A DNA stretch of 64,000 nucleotides from NCBI GenBank assembly GCA_945883335.1, contig CAMCXI010000003.1:124001-188000 (forward strand). The letters run 5' to 3'. A program made the translations under genes and the position numbers. Source of the stretch: Candidatus Methylopumilus universalis (lineage in GTDB: Bacteria > Pseudomonadota > Gammaproteobacteria > Burkholderiales > Methylophilaceae). The notes below the pieces were generated by a model, which saw only the letters and a program-made list of their open reading frames with translations, was not told the DNA's origin and ran no database searches. Shown here in pieces: positions 8,556 through 17,159 of the stretch (its first letter is position 1; each line of letters begins with the position of its first letter).

Positions 8556-8604
8556 CGGACACATTTTTATTGAAAGTAAAAGCAGTCCTTTAAAAATGTG
8601 TCCG
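8556..8604 (+). terminator. Long hairpin between rhodopsin and crtE
   Basis: CGGACACATTTTT (8556-8568) pairs perfectly with AAAAATGTGTCCG (8592-8604), a 13-bp stem with a 23-base loop. The following TATTTATT is only moderately T-rich. It may be a leaky terminator or a 3'-end stabiliser that keeps rhodopsin mRNA more abundant than crt mRNA. Confidence 0.6.
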
Positions 8605-8623
8605 TATTTATTGAGGTTAAAAG

Positions 8624-9556
8624 ATGTCAGCTCAAGCATTAGTTAACTTACCAAACGAATTACTAACTTCTAAAACATCGCTTGATGACCTCTTATCTCA
8701 AGTTGACGCTTTTGTTATTAAACACCTAGCATCGAGCTCAGATTCAAACCAATCGAACACTAATGCAGCCGAGTATGCAGCCAAGTATCATTTGGCAACT
8801 CCAGGACATAAAGTAAGAGCAAGGCTTTGTCTCGCAGCCTGCCTTGATCTTCAAATTAAATATAATGATATGCTGATTATTTCAGCAGTCTCAGAATTAC
8901 TTCACAACGCTTCCCTTATTCATGACGACATCCAAGATATGGATGAGACCCGCCGCGGTGTAGAAACTGTATGGAAAAAATTCGGAAGCAGCGTTGCGAT
9001 ATGCGCGGGCGATTTATTGTTGTCTAGCGCTTACGGGGTATTAGCAGAAATCAGCGACCCCAAATTATTACCATCACTCATTAAGCTCATATCTAAACGC
9101 ACCTCATCTGTGATTAAAGGGCAGTGTGATGATATTGAATACAAAAACAAACCAATCAATTCTATTGAGAATTACAAAAACATTGCCAAAGCCAAATCTG
9201 GCACATTACTTGGGCTCCCCATTGAGTTAGCGTTAACGGTATCAGGCGAAAGCGAATATTTACATTTAGCACAAAAAGCAACCGGCGCTTTCGCGGTGGG
9301 TTATCAAGTAGTAGATGACCTCAATGACGTTACAAAAGATGCCCCTCAAAACGGACGTTCGAAATCCCTAAATATCGTCTTTGTATTAGCAGATGCACAT
9401 TCAATGAATCCGATAGCAGATGCCATGCTCCTCGCTGAACAATCTTTGTCCGAAGCAGTCGAACTAGCAAAACAACTTCCGCACTCTTTAGGAACTTTGC
9501 TAATCTCACTGGCACAACAGCTTCAAGGACAAATAAAACATGACATTGGATGTTAA
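8624..9556 (+). CDS. crtE: Geranylgeranyl diphosphate synthase
   Basis: Makes the C20 diphosphate used for carotenoids from IPP and allylic diphosphates, in the cytoplasm. The 310-residue polyprenyl synthase has both Asp-rich motifs: DDIQD at 101-105 followed by ETRRG, and DDLND at 231-235. GAGG lies 7 bases before the ATG. The gene is first of five overlapping genes for retinal synthesis. Product chain length (C20 rather than C15) is inferred from the cluster, not from a diagnostic residue. Confidence 0.92.
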   Translation: MSAQALVNLPNELLTSKTSLDDLLSQVDAFVIKHLASSSDSNQSNTNAAEYAAKYHLATPGHKVRARLCLAACLDLQIKYNDMLIISAVSELLHNASLIHDDIQDMDETRRGVETVWKKFGSSVAICAGDLLLSSAYGVLAEISDPKLLPSLIKLISKRTSSVIKGQCDDIEYKNKPINSIENYKNIAKAKSGTLLGLPIELALTVSGESEYLHLAQKATGAFAVGYQVVDDLNDVTKDAPQNGRSKSLNIVFVLADAHSMNPIADAMLLAEQSLSEAVELAKQLPHSLGTLLISLAQQLQGQIKHDIGC

Positions 9557-11033
9557 ACAAGCGATCGTTATTGGATCTGGTTTCGGAGGAATCGCTTCAG
9601 CATTAAGACTCAGGGCTAAAGGCTATGCAGTCAAAGTCATTGATAGAGCCCCAATGCTGGGTGGCCGAGCGCAGGTATTTACCAGAAATGGTTACAAACA
9701 TGATGCGGGCCCAACGGTTATCACAGCACCCTTTCTTCTCGAAGAACTCTTCTCGCTTTACCAAGAAAAACTTGAAGATCACATCAAACTAGTGCCCTTA
9801 ACGCCTTGGTACCGATTCTACTTTTCGGATAAAACCACGTTTGATTACGGCGGGACACTCGAGCAAACGCTATCAGAAATTGAAAAGATTGAACCAAAAG
9901 ATAAAGCGGGCTATTTAAAACTACTCAATCATTCAAAAAATATTTTTGACGTTGCTTTTACCCAGCTTTCCGCAATCCCTTTTCATCGATTTTTTTTAAT
10001 GCTTTCGTTAATCCCTAAGCTCATTATCTTAAGAAGTTATGAGACGGTATGGGGAACGGTATCACGGCACCTCATCAGCCCAAAATTGCGCCAAGCATTT
10101 TCTATCCAGCCCTTGCTCGTTGGCGGCAACCCATTCTCGACAACCAGCATTTATGGCTTGATACACTATCTTGAGCGTGCGTATGGTGTGTTTTTTGCAA
10201 TGGGGGGCACTGGGGCCATTGTGAATGCGCTTAAGAATCTCATGGAAAGACATGGGATTGAAATTTATCTGAACACGACAGTGAAAAATATCCTCATCGA
10301 TGATGGCAAAGCAACTGGGCTAATGCTTGAGGACGGAACAAAGCTGAATGCAGATGTTATTGTTTCTAATGCCGATGCCGCCTACCTTTATCAGAATATG
10401 ATTGACCCTCATCAGGTTGCGCTATCCTCAAAACTAAAAATAAAAGTAGCGCATTATTCAATGGGCTTATTTGTGGTTTATTTTGGCACCACCAAGCAAT
10501 ATCCAGATGTTGTTCACCATACTATCTGGCTAGGTAAAACCTACAAAGCGCTTCTTTCAAACATTTTTGATAAAAAAATATTATCGGATGACTTCTCACT
10601 TTACATTCATCGACCCACAGCAACCGACGCGAGTTTTGCGCCAGTAGGTTGTGATAGCTTTTATGTGCTTTGTCCCGTGCCTAATTTAAAAGCGAATATC
10701 GACTGGTCTATTGAGGGAGAGATCTTGAAGGATAAGATCATCGAGGCACTCGACCAAACGATCTTAACTGATCTAAAAAAGCATATAACTGATGACTTTT
10801 TTATGTCACCTAGTGATTTTAAAACAGACTATCTAAGCATGCATGGTGCGGGGTTTTCTATTGCTCCCTTATTCAGACAGTCAGCATGGTTTAGGTTTCA
10901 CAATAAGGCTGAAGATATTAAGAATTTATACATCACAGGGGCTGGCACCCATCCAGGCGCAGGCTTGCCGGGCGTATTATGTTCAGCAAAAGTGATTGAT
11001 CAGCTGATCCCACCCGCCGCTAATTTTAAATGA
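9540..11033 (+). CDS. crtI: Phytoene desaturase (lycopene-forming type)
   Basis: An FAD-dependent enzyme that desaturates phytoene to lycopene at the membrane. In the 497-residue protein, the dinucleotide-binding motif GSGFGGIASALRLRAKG is at about residues 12-28 with GGRAQVF after it. The C-terminal signature is GAGTHPGAGLPGVL, typical of bacterial CrtI. The start overlaps the end of crtE by 17 bases and the end overlaps crtB by 4, which suggests coupled translation. CrtI rather than a later-step desaturase is inferred from its place between crtE and crtB. Confidence 0.93.
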   Translation: MTLDVKQAIVIGSGFGGIASALRLRAKGYAVKVIDRAPMLGGRAQVFTRNGYKHDAGPTVITAPFLLEELFSLYQEKLEDHIKLVPLTPWYRFYFSDKTTFDYGGTLEQTLSEIEKIEPKDKAGYLKLLNHSKNIFDVAFTQLSAIPFHRFFLMLSLIPKLIILRSYETVWGTVSRHLISPKLRQAFSIQPLLVGGNPFSTTSIYGLIHYLERAYGVFFAMGGTGAIVNALKNLMERHGIEIYLNTTVKNILIDDGKATGLMLEDGTKLNADVIVSNADAAYLYQNMIDPHQVALSSKLKIKVAHYSMGLFVVYFGTTKQYPDVVHHTIWLGKTYKALLSNIFDKKILSDDFSLYIHRPTATDASFAPVGCDSFYVLCPVPNLKANIDWSIEGEILKDKIIEALDQTILTDLKKHITDDFFMSPSDFKTDYLSMHGAGFSIAPLFRQSAWFRFHNKAEDIKNLYITGAGTHPGAGLPGVLCSAKVIDQLIPPAANFK

Positions 11034-11965
11034 CTCAAGCCAAGCTTAATCAAACTGAATATATTAAAGAGTCAAATTTGGTGTTGGCTCAAAAAGGTAA
11101 GACCTTTTTTTGGGCTAAGTTTTTACTTAATCAAAAACATGCCACGCAAGCGGTCAGGCTATATCGATTTTGCCGGCATATAGATGATGTGGGTGACGAT
11201 ACCGCGGATAAGTCTGTAGCTCGTCATATGCTGTTACAGATAATCGAGGACTTAAATGCTGGGCGTTCAAACCATCCCATTATCAGCGATGCAATTGCAC
11301 TATTTCATGAGTCACAAATTAATATCAACATTCCTATTGCGCTGGTTCAAGGCGTAATGTCGGACTTGAATCTTGTGAGAATCAAAGATGAAGCCGCGCT
11401 GATGGTTTATTGCTACCAAGTCGCGGGCACAGTTGGCTTGATGATGAGTAAGATTTTAGACGTCAAAGATCAGCGGGCCTTCGCGCACGCTATCGATTTG
11501 GGCATGGCGATGCAATTAACCAACATCTGTCGAGATGTTGCTGAAGATGCCTTGATGAAAAGAAGATACCTGCCCGCATCACTCATTGGGGATATTGACC
11601 CCGCAGCGCTTATGCATCCTGATGAACAAACACAACATAAAATAAAAAACACTTTAGTTAGAATGTTGAGTAATGCAGATGCGTATTACCAAAGCGGGCA
11701 TGATGGGCTATGCTTTTTACCTATCCGTGCGCGTTTTGGCATTGTCATCGCATCAGGCTTGTACCGTCAGATTGGCACGCATCTTGCCAAGAATAACTAT
11801 GCTTGTTGGGCATTTAGATCAGTAGTGAGTAAGCCTTTAAAAGCTTGGCTAACCGTCAAAATATTAATACAAAGCCTATTCGACAAATCTTTCTATTTTT
11901 ACACCAAGGCCCACAATCAGCGCTTGCATGATGCCATTAACGAAGTAGCACATCTCAATGGCTAA
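11030..11965 (+). CDS. crtB: Phytoene synthase
   Basis: Condenses two geranylgeranyl diphosphates to phytoene, the first committed carotenoid step. The 311-residue squalene/phytoene synthase has the first Asp-rich motif RHIDDVGDD at 49-57 and the second block LTNICRDVAED at 162-172, followed by RRYLP. The ATG overlaps the crtI stop (ATGA), so translation is probably coupled. Confidence 0.94.
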   Translation: MTQAKLNQTEYIKESNLVLAQKGKTFFWAKFLLNQKHATQAVRLYRFCRHIDDVGDDTADKSVARHMLLQIIEDLNAGRSNHPIISDAIALFHESQININIPIALVQGVMSDLNLVRIKDEAALMVYCYQVAGTVGLMMSKILDVKDQRAFAHAIDLGMAMQLTNICRDVAEDALMKRRYLPASLIGDIDPAALMHPDEQTQHKIKNTLVRMLSNADAYYQSGHDGLCFLPIRARFGIVIASGLYRQIGTHLAKNNYACWAFRSVVSKPLKAWLTVKILIQSLFDKSFYFYTKAHNQRLHDAINEVAHLNG

Positions 11966-13136
11966 GGATACGCATTATGATTTAGTCATTTTAGGTGGTG
12001 GCTGTGCTGGACTGAGCCTAGCAAGCAAGCTATCTGAGTATGGCGAAAAAGCGCCTAAAGTGCTGATCATCGAACAACGAACAAACTATCCCAATGATCG
12101 GACCTGGTGTTTTTGGGATATCGATCATCCTGAATATCAATCGCTCGTCAGCCAATCATGGTCTAAATTTGAACTGGCTAATCAAGAGCGCATTCATCAC
12201 TTTGATTGCAGCCAACATCAATACCTGATGTTGGAAAGCCATTACTTTTACGAAGCGGCGATCAAACAGATTAGCGCTAATCCTAAGATTCAATTAATGC
12301 TTGGCCAAGAAGTGCTATCAACACCGATCAACACAGATCAAGGCTGGCATATTAAAACTACGCATTCCGAGCTCACAGCTGACCAAGTAATCGACACTCG
12401 CCCTCCAAAAAAAATCAATCGCGAAGACTCAGTGCTGTGGCAATGCTTTGTAGGTTATGAGATTAAAACACAATCAGATTGTTTTTCACCTGAAAAAATG
12501 GTGCTGATGGACTTTGATCCTGCTTTTAAAAATGGCTTAGCATTTCTTTACATTTTGCCGACAAGTGGGAAAAAAGCATTAATTGAGTACACCGTTTTTT
12601 CTGAGAACATTATTTCCAAGCAACAATTGATTACACACCTAAAAAAATCCATTGCGCTAAGGATTGATAGCCAACCATACGAAATTTTAAGATTTGAACA
12701 TGGCACGCTCCCCATGGGTTATCAAGCAGCCCCACAAAACAGAGCTGCCACTTTTTTATATGCAGGCCTGTTTGCAGGTGCTGCGAGGCCAAGTTCTGGG
12801 TATGCGTTTCAACGCATACAATCCTGGGCCAAAAAATGTGCGCAATCTATTGTGACCGATCACACGCTTTACGCAGCCCCAAAAGAAAACCGAGTGCAGT
12901 CTTTCATGGATGGGCTTTTCTTAACTGTCATTAAAAGTAATCCGACAAGCGCGGCATCACTATTTGAGGATTTATTTAATCGATGTGATTTAAACACGGT
13001 CATTAAATTCATGTCAGACATGGCAACACTTCGTGATTATTTGCGAATCATAAAATCACTGCCACCTAGCCCTTTCATAAAGGCGCTACCGGGCTTTATG
13101 ATTGCAAAGGCTTGTCATCGTCTAGGATGGAAATAA
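11958..13136 (+). CDS. crtY: Lycopene beta-cyclase
   Basis: Closes both ends of lycopene to give beta-carotene. The 392-residue flavoprotein has an N-terminal dinucleotide motif (ILGGGCAGLSLASKL, about 11-25) and the NDRTWCFWD motif near residue 50, which is diagnostic of the CrtY type. It overlaps crtB by 8 bases and shares the base pair overlap TAATG with blh. Confidence 0.93.
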   Translation: MAKDTHYDLVILGGGCAGLSLASKLSEYGEKAPKVLIIEQRTNYPNDRTWCFWDIDHPEYQSLVSQSWSKFELANQERIHHFDCSQHQYLMLESHYFYEAAIKQISANPKIQLMLGQEVLSTPINTDQGWHIKTTHSELTADQVIDTRPPKKINREDSVLWQCFVGYEIKTQSDCFSPEKMVLMDFDPAFKNGLAFLYILPTSGKKALIEYTVFSENIISKQQLITHLKKSIALRIDSQPYEILRFEHGTLPMGYQAAPQNRAATFLYAGLFAGAARPSSGYAFQRIQSWAKKCAQSIVTDHTLYAAPKENRVQSFMDGLFLTVIKSNPTSAASLFEDLFNRCDLNTVIKFMSDMATLRDYLRIIKSLPPSPFIKALPGFMIAKACHRLGWK

Positions 13137-14014
13137 TGAAGAAGCTGATGGGGTTTCAAAGCAATGTATTTATCATACTGACTAGCCTCACTTTGGCTTT
13201 GGGATTAGCGTTCGACCTGAATGCAAATCTCTATGGATTAATGATGGTCCTGGTCTTTGTAGTTCTGCTTGGCGTTCCGCATGGGTCGCTCGATGTATTA
13301 TTTGCGAGCCAAACCTATGAGCTTAAAAACATGAGTCACTGGCTGAAATTCATCGCTTATTATATGGCTGCCGCACTCGCTGTGATTTTAGTGTGGTGGC
13401 TTGTGCCGAATACTTTCTTTATTGTCTTCTTAATATTGTCAGCCTTGCACTTTTCAGACGATCTCAATCTGTCAGATTTTGCAGTCCTAAAATTGAGTTA
13501 TGGCACAGCTATTATTAGCTTCCCAAGCCTACTCTTTAGCCATGAATTGATTAATTTATACGCAATGATTATTCAGATTGACACCGCCACCAGCATCGTT
13601 AAAGCCTCTCAATTCATCAGCATGCCTGCTGGGATAGTCATGGCTTTTTATCTCTTGAACCAAAAAATGGATGTGCGGACTAAACTTGAGCTACTTTGCA
13701 CCTGTGCCCTATTTTTACTACTCAACCCAATATTGGCATTTGGGGTTTATTTCTGTGTGATGCATAGCGCACGGCACCTCATCAGAAGCCGGTTTTTTTT
13801 GCGTCAATTTACGCGACAAGCATTTCTAAATGCATTAATTTTTCCAACCATTGCAGTAATCTTAATGGGGCTCATTATTTGGTGGCTAGGACCAAAGAAA
13901 CCACTCGAAGTCGACATGATCCGCATTATTTTTGTTGGCCTTGCAGCGCTCACTGTTCCTCACGCCTGGGTTTTAAAGCAGTCAAATTTTCAAGCACATC
14001 GTAAGCGTTACTAA
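13136..14014 (+). CDS. blh: Beta-carotene 15,15'-dioxygenase, Brp/Blh family
   Basis: Cleaves beta-carotene into two retinals, the rhodopsin chromophore. This is a 292-residue multi-pass membrane enzyme. Four His match the iron ligands of characterised Blh by spacing: H49 in GVPHGSLD, H105 in ALHFSDD, and H210 and H214 in MHSARH. I chose the ATG at 13136, which overlaps the crtY stop and has AGGA 8 bases upstream. A TTG at 13112 would lie deep inside crtY. With this gene the cluster is complete for making retinal. Confidence 0.95.
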   Translation: MKKLMGFQSNVFIILTSLTLALGLAFDLNANLYGLMMVLVFVVLLGVPHGSLDVLFASQTYELKNMSHWLKFIAYYMAAALAVILVWWLVPNTFFIVFLILSALHFSDDLNLSDFAVLKLSYGTAIISFPSLLFSHELINLYAMIIQIDTATSIVKASQFISMPAGIVMAFYLLNQKMDVRTKLELLCTCALFLLLNPILAFGVYFCVMHSARHLIRSRFFLRQFTRQAFLNALIFPTIAVILMGLIIWWLGPKKPLEVDMIRIIFVGLAALTVPHAWVLKQSNFQAHRKRY

Positions 14015-14033
14015 AATTTAATAAGGGGTTTAT

Positions 14034-14636
14034 ATGAGTCAATTACAAACAATTAGAGACATTGCAGGCTTGGGTGATGCATCCACTGCAATATCCGATT
14101 CTGCCTTAGTTATTATTGATGCGCAAAACACCTATTGTGAAGGGGTAATGAAGCTCGAAGGGATGGAAAAAGCATTACAAGAATGTCGTGTATTGCTTGA
14201 TCGCTTCAGAAAAGCTTGTCGTCCAGTGTTTCATATTCGTCACGATGCAGGTCCTGGCTCACCTTACGATGTCACCAGCCCAATCGGAAAGATTGTTGAT
14301 CTCCTTACGCCAGCGCAAGGTGAGCCAGTCATTACCAAAAACTATCCAAATTCTTTCGCGGGAACGGAATTAGAGACATTGGTTAAAAAAGCTGAAACTA
14401 AGAATCTTATTCTCGTTGGGTTTATGTCGCACATGTGTGTGAACTCAACTGCCAGAGGTGCCTTTAGCCTAGGGTTAAATCCAACGGTGGTGGCTTCTGC
14501 TACCGCCACTAGAGCGCTGCCTTACAAAGTTACTGGCGAGGTTATTCCTGCCTCGGTGCTCAATGCGGCAGCCTTAGCAGCCTTAGGAGATCTTCCTGCG
14601 GCTATTGTAGGAACTCCAGAGAACGTACCTGATTAA
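14034..14636 (+). CDS. Isochorismatase-family cysteine hydrolase
   Basis: A 200-residue hydrolase of the isochorismatase-like superfamily. The catalytic triad is visible: D29 in VIIDAQ, K102 in TKNYPNSF and C135 in SHMCVNSTARGA. Members act on amides, nicotinamide or isochorismate; the substrate here is unknown and no siderophore genes adjoin it. AAGGGG precedes the ATG closely, and the gene starts 19 bases after blh, so it is probably in the same transcript. Confidence 0.88.
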   Translation: MSQLQTIRDIAGLGDASTAISDSALVIIDAQNTYCEGVMKLEGMEKALQECRVLLDRFRKACRPVFHIRHDAGPGSPYDVTSPIGKIVDLLTPAQGEPVITKNYPNSFAGTELETLVKKAETKNLILVGFMSHMCVNSTARGAFSLGLNPTVVASATATRALPYKVTGEVIPASVLNAAALAALGDLPAAIVGTPENVPD

Positions 14637-14724
14637 AGTAAGTCAAGCAAAGTAAGGCCGCCTAGGTAAATGAACCTTCGCAGAGGGCAGTAAGAAAACT
14701 TAATTCAAAATGATGGATATTGAT

Positions 14725-15465
14725 ATGAAAAAAACAGTATTAATTACTGGGGCAACAGGTGGTTTAGCGCAATCATTGGTTAAACGATTAATCATAGATC
14801 ACCATCAACTGGTATTGGTGAGCAGAGACTCAAAAAAACTTGAAGAGATTTACGGCGATCAACACACTCAAATTGCTGCAGACTGCTCAACAGCTGAAGG
14901 TGTAAAACACATCTTTGATAAAATTGAAAAAAGAAATATCACCCTGAATAGCATGGCACATTGTGTTGGCAATATCCGGCTTGGTGCGCTTCATAGAACA
15001 TCTGAAGCTGACTTGTTAGATTGTCTTTCAACAAATTTATATAGTGCGATCTTCACCCTGTCATCTTTTGTCGCGCACTTAAAAAAATCCTCTAGTGATG
15101 GTGCGGCAGTATTTGTTTCATCGGCTGCTGCTATCATAGGAATACCTAATCACGAGCTAATATCCGCTGCAAAGGGAGGTCTGGAGGCACTTGTAAGAAG
15201 CGCCGCTGCAACTTATGCCGCATCAAATATTCGTATTAACGCGGTTTCTCCTGGATTATTGAATACGCCTGCATCCGCAAATTTATTGAGTAGTGAGCTC
15301 ATGAGAGAAATAGCTGCAAAACAATATCCTATTAAGGGGATTGGAAATGCAGATGATGTTGCTGATTTAATGGCTTGGTTGTTGTCTGAAAAAGCGCTAA
15401 GAGTCACAGGTCAAATTTGGTCAATTGATGGAGGCTTTTCAGCCATCAGGCCTTTAGTTAAATAA
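14725..15465 (+). CDS. Short-chain dehydrogenase-like protein, catalytic Tyr absent
   Basis: A 246-residue Rossmann-fold SDR protein with the nucleotide-binding motif TGATGGLA at 9-16 and the late INAVSPG motif. At the YxxxK active site the lysine is present (K150) but the tyrosine position holds Ile (ISAAK, 146-150), and NNAG is replaced by AHCVGN. Normal dehydrogenase chemistry is therefore doubtful, although a subgroup of relatives seems to share this change. In-frame ATGs at 14710 and 14713 are alternative starts. Substrate unknown. Confidence 0.82.
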   Translation: MKKTVLITGATGGLAQSLVKRLIIDHHQLVLVSRDSKKLEEIYGDQHTQIAADCSTAEGVKHIFDKIEKRNITLNSMAHCVGNIRLGALHRTSEADLLDCLSTNLYSAIFTLSSFVAHLKKSSSDGAAVFVSSAAAIIGIPNHELISAAKGGLEALVRSAAATYAASNIRINAVSPGLLNTPASANLLSSELMREIAAKQYPIKGIGNADDVADLMAWLLSEKALRVTGQIWSIDGGFSAIRPLVK

Positions 15466-15570
15466 GTGGCGGCATCATGCAAATGAGGGGCTAGATGCTG
15501 TTACAAAAACGTGCTAACGAAATGGTGATTTTTTACTTAATATTTTTTCAATCATTAAAAGGTTTTACTA

Positions 15571-16260
15571 GTGGCACACACATTATTTATAACAGGCGCC
15601 AACCGAGGTTTGGGTTTGGAATTTGTAAGGCAATATGCGATTGATGGCTGGCAAGTAATAGCAAGTTGCAGGGATCCTTTAGAAGCCAAAGCCTTACAAT
15701 CCCTGAAAAAAAATTACGCTAATATTTCTATCATAAAATTAGATGTCGCTAATTTTGATGAAATTCATCAGGTTGCAGAGTCTCTTAGGAATGTCACGAT
15801 CGACCTTCTTATTAATAATGCAGGCATCTATCTTGACCGAACCACTGATCGAATTAATGTGGATGACTGGGTGCAAACTTTCAAAGTGAATAGTATTGCG
15901 CCAGTCATATTATTGAATGCATTTAAAAATCATCTAGCAAATAGTGAGCTTAAAAAGGCTGTCACTTTGAGTAGCAAGATGGGAAGTATTGAGGACAACT
16001 CAAAGGGTGGAAGTTACCTTTATCGCAGTAGCAAAGCTGCTGTTAATATGGCAATTAAAACCGCAAGTATTGATTTAAAGCCGCTTGAAATTAGCGTTGC
16101 GACTTTACATCCTGGTTGGGTGCAAACGGATATGGGTGGCCCAGATGGTTTAATTGACATACCAACCAGTGTGAATGGTTTAAGGCTTGTGATTAACAAT
16201 TTATCGCTTGCCAATACTGGCCAATTTATTGACTATCAAGGTAAATTAATTGCTTGGTAG
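15571..16260 (+). CDS. Short-chain dehydrogenase, C-factor-like
   Basis: A 229-residue SDR with TGANRGLG at 8-15, NNAG at 82-85, active-site S135, Y151 and K155 (YRSSK), and a PGWVQTDMGG motif. It resembles the CsgA/C-factor group of short SDRs. The start is GTG at 15571. It follows the atypical SDR after a 105-base gap and is the last chromosomal gene before the integrated element. A retinal- or apocarotenal-reducing role is possible from position only. Confidence 0.85.
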   Translation: MAHTLFITGANRGLGLEFVRQYAIDGWQVIASCRDPLEAKALQSLKKNYANISIIKLDVANFDEIHQVAESLRNVTIDLLINNAGIYLDRTTDRINVDDWVQTFKVNSIAPVILLNAFKNHLANSELKKAVTLSSKMGSIEDNSKGGSYLYRSSKAAVNMAIKTASIDLKPLEISVATLHPGWVQTDMGGPDGLIDIPTSVNGLRLVINNLSLANTGQFIDYQGKLIAW

Positions 16261-16413
16261 AGCTTCCTGGATCTTAATGGGAATAGGCACTTAAGTTCGC
16301 CTCGCAAGACCCTTATAAACTTTTGACGGCTTACCTAAAAACCTTGAGGTAAAATGTCTTTCTTGGTGCTGAGTGATGTGTCACTTGATTTTTGAAGTTG
16401 GAATTTTAGACGT

Positions 16414-16438
16414 AAAAAAAGCCTACCAATTGGTAAGC
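16414..16438 (-). terminator. Rho-independent terminator, probably that of tRNA-Leu before integration
   Basis: On the reverse strand GCTTACC-AATT-GGTAGGC is followed by TTTTTTT. No reverse-strand gene lies directly upstream, only the att copy at 16450 and the element. In the uninterrupted chromosome it would lie just past the 3' end of the reverse-strand tRNA-Leu. Confidence 0.75.
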
Positions 16439-16449
16439 AGTTAATTTAC

Positions 16450-16469
16450 TTGGTGCCGGGGGGGGGGAA
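16450..16469. repeat. Left attachment site of the integrated element
   Basis: TTGGTGCC followed by ten G and AA repeats the 3' end of tRNA-Leu (TTGGTGCC, nine G, AA at 27107-27125). Similarity stops in the T-loop, as expected for integration into a tRNA 3' end. The two copies bracket about 10.7 kb that includes an integrase gene. Confidence 0.85.
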
Positions 16470-16537
16470 CCTAAGCCTTATCTAGTCGCGCCTAACGCCC
16501 TGTATTTAATATCATTTTATCAGGGTTTTTAGGCAAT

Positions 16538-16557
16538 GTGGAGAAAAAGTGGAGAAT
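16538..16557 (+). repeat. Paired GTGGAGAA repeats, left end
   Basis: GTGGAGAAA and GTGGAGAAT occur 11 bases apart, period to period. The same pair with the same spacing and orientation lies at 27030-27049 near the other end, and both pairs are followed by a similar GGGCTT. These are good candidates for arm-type integrase binding sites. Confidence 0.65.
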
Positions 16558-16645
16558 GCTGTAGGGGCTTTCTGTTTTATCGACACCCACAATTTGGGTC
16601 CTATGCAAGCCCCCGGGCTGAGGCTCCAATAGCAAACAAGCCCCT

Positions 16646-16954
16646 CTAACTTAAGCCAAGTCTTTTAGCTGTCTCCTTAGCCGACACAAAGCTATCAAAT
16701 GCCTTATCATCCGGCTTATCTAAATCCTCGCCTAGTTTTTTTGCTTCATGAGATAACCTTGTAAGAAGCCTTACTATTCGGTCGCGGAAATAAGAGTTCA
16801 TGTTCGTCTTAAGCATTATCCTGCGGATGTAGTCTTCACTCTCCCAAAGTGATAGTGCCATGTCGGCAATCTGAGTATTTGTAGTGTATTTATTCCTATT
16901 TTTGAGTCTTTTTGGACCATTTTTTGGCTTATAGCTTGGGTCATTTGTAAACAT
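16646..16954 (-). CDS. Small protein of the integrated element, unknown
   Basis: A 102-residue basic, probably helical, soluble protein that I cannot assign to a family. Its N-terminus is Lys/Asn-rich (PKNGPKRLKNRNK) and there are several Arg-rich turns (YIRRIMLK, RDRIVRLLTRL). A strong ribosome-binding site, AAGGAG, lies 7 bases before the ATG. It is the last gene of the reverse-strand replication group; a DNA-binding or mobilisation accessory role is only a guess. Confidence 0.65.
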   Translation of the reverse strand: MFTNDPSYKPKNGPKRLKNRNKYTTNTQIADMALSLWESEDYIRRIMLKTNMNSYFRDRIVRLLTRLSHEAKKLGEDLDKPDDKAFDSFVSAKETAKRLGLS

Positions 16955-17159
16955 ACGTTCTCCTTGTTGTTAATTTGTCACGGTTTTATTATTTTTTTAA
17001 TACATTTCTTAGATGTATTACCACGGCTTTTTAGCTAAGCCTCTTTTTTGAGGGCGCTCGACCACTTAACCCTCTCGCGTGCGCGTAGTTTGATTTTTTG
17101 CTTTCCGGGTTTAGAGGGTTTAGCGGGTTTATTTTCTAATCATTTAATATTTTTATTAT
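16955..17159. other. Intergenic region in element with forward hairpin
   Basis: GGCTT-N7-AAGCC followed by TCTTTTTT (about 17023-17046) looks like a forward-strand terminator, though no forward gene leads into it. The rest is A/T-rich with short GGGTTTAG-type repeats. No gene is seen. Confidence 0.4.

Noticed and set aside
16458-16467. Poly-G tract as a phase-variation switch
   Set aside because: It lies outside coding sequence and is explained by the C-rich acceptor and T stems of the tRNA-Leu 3' end copied at the att site.
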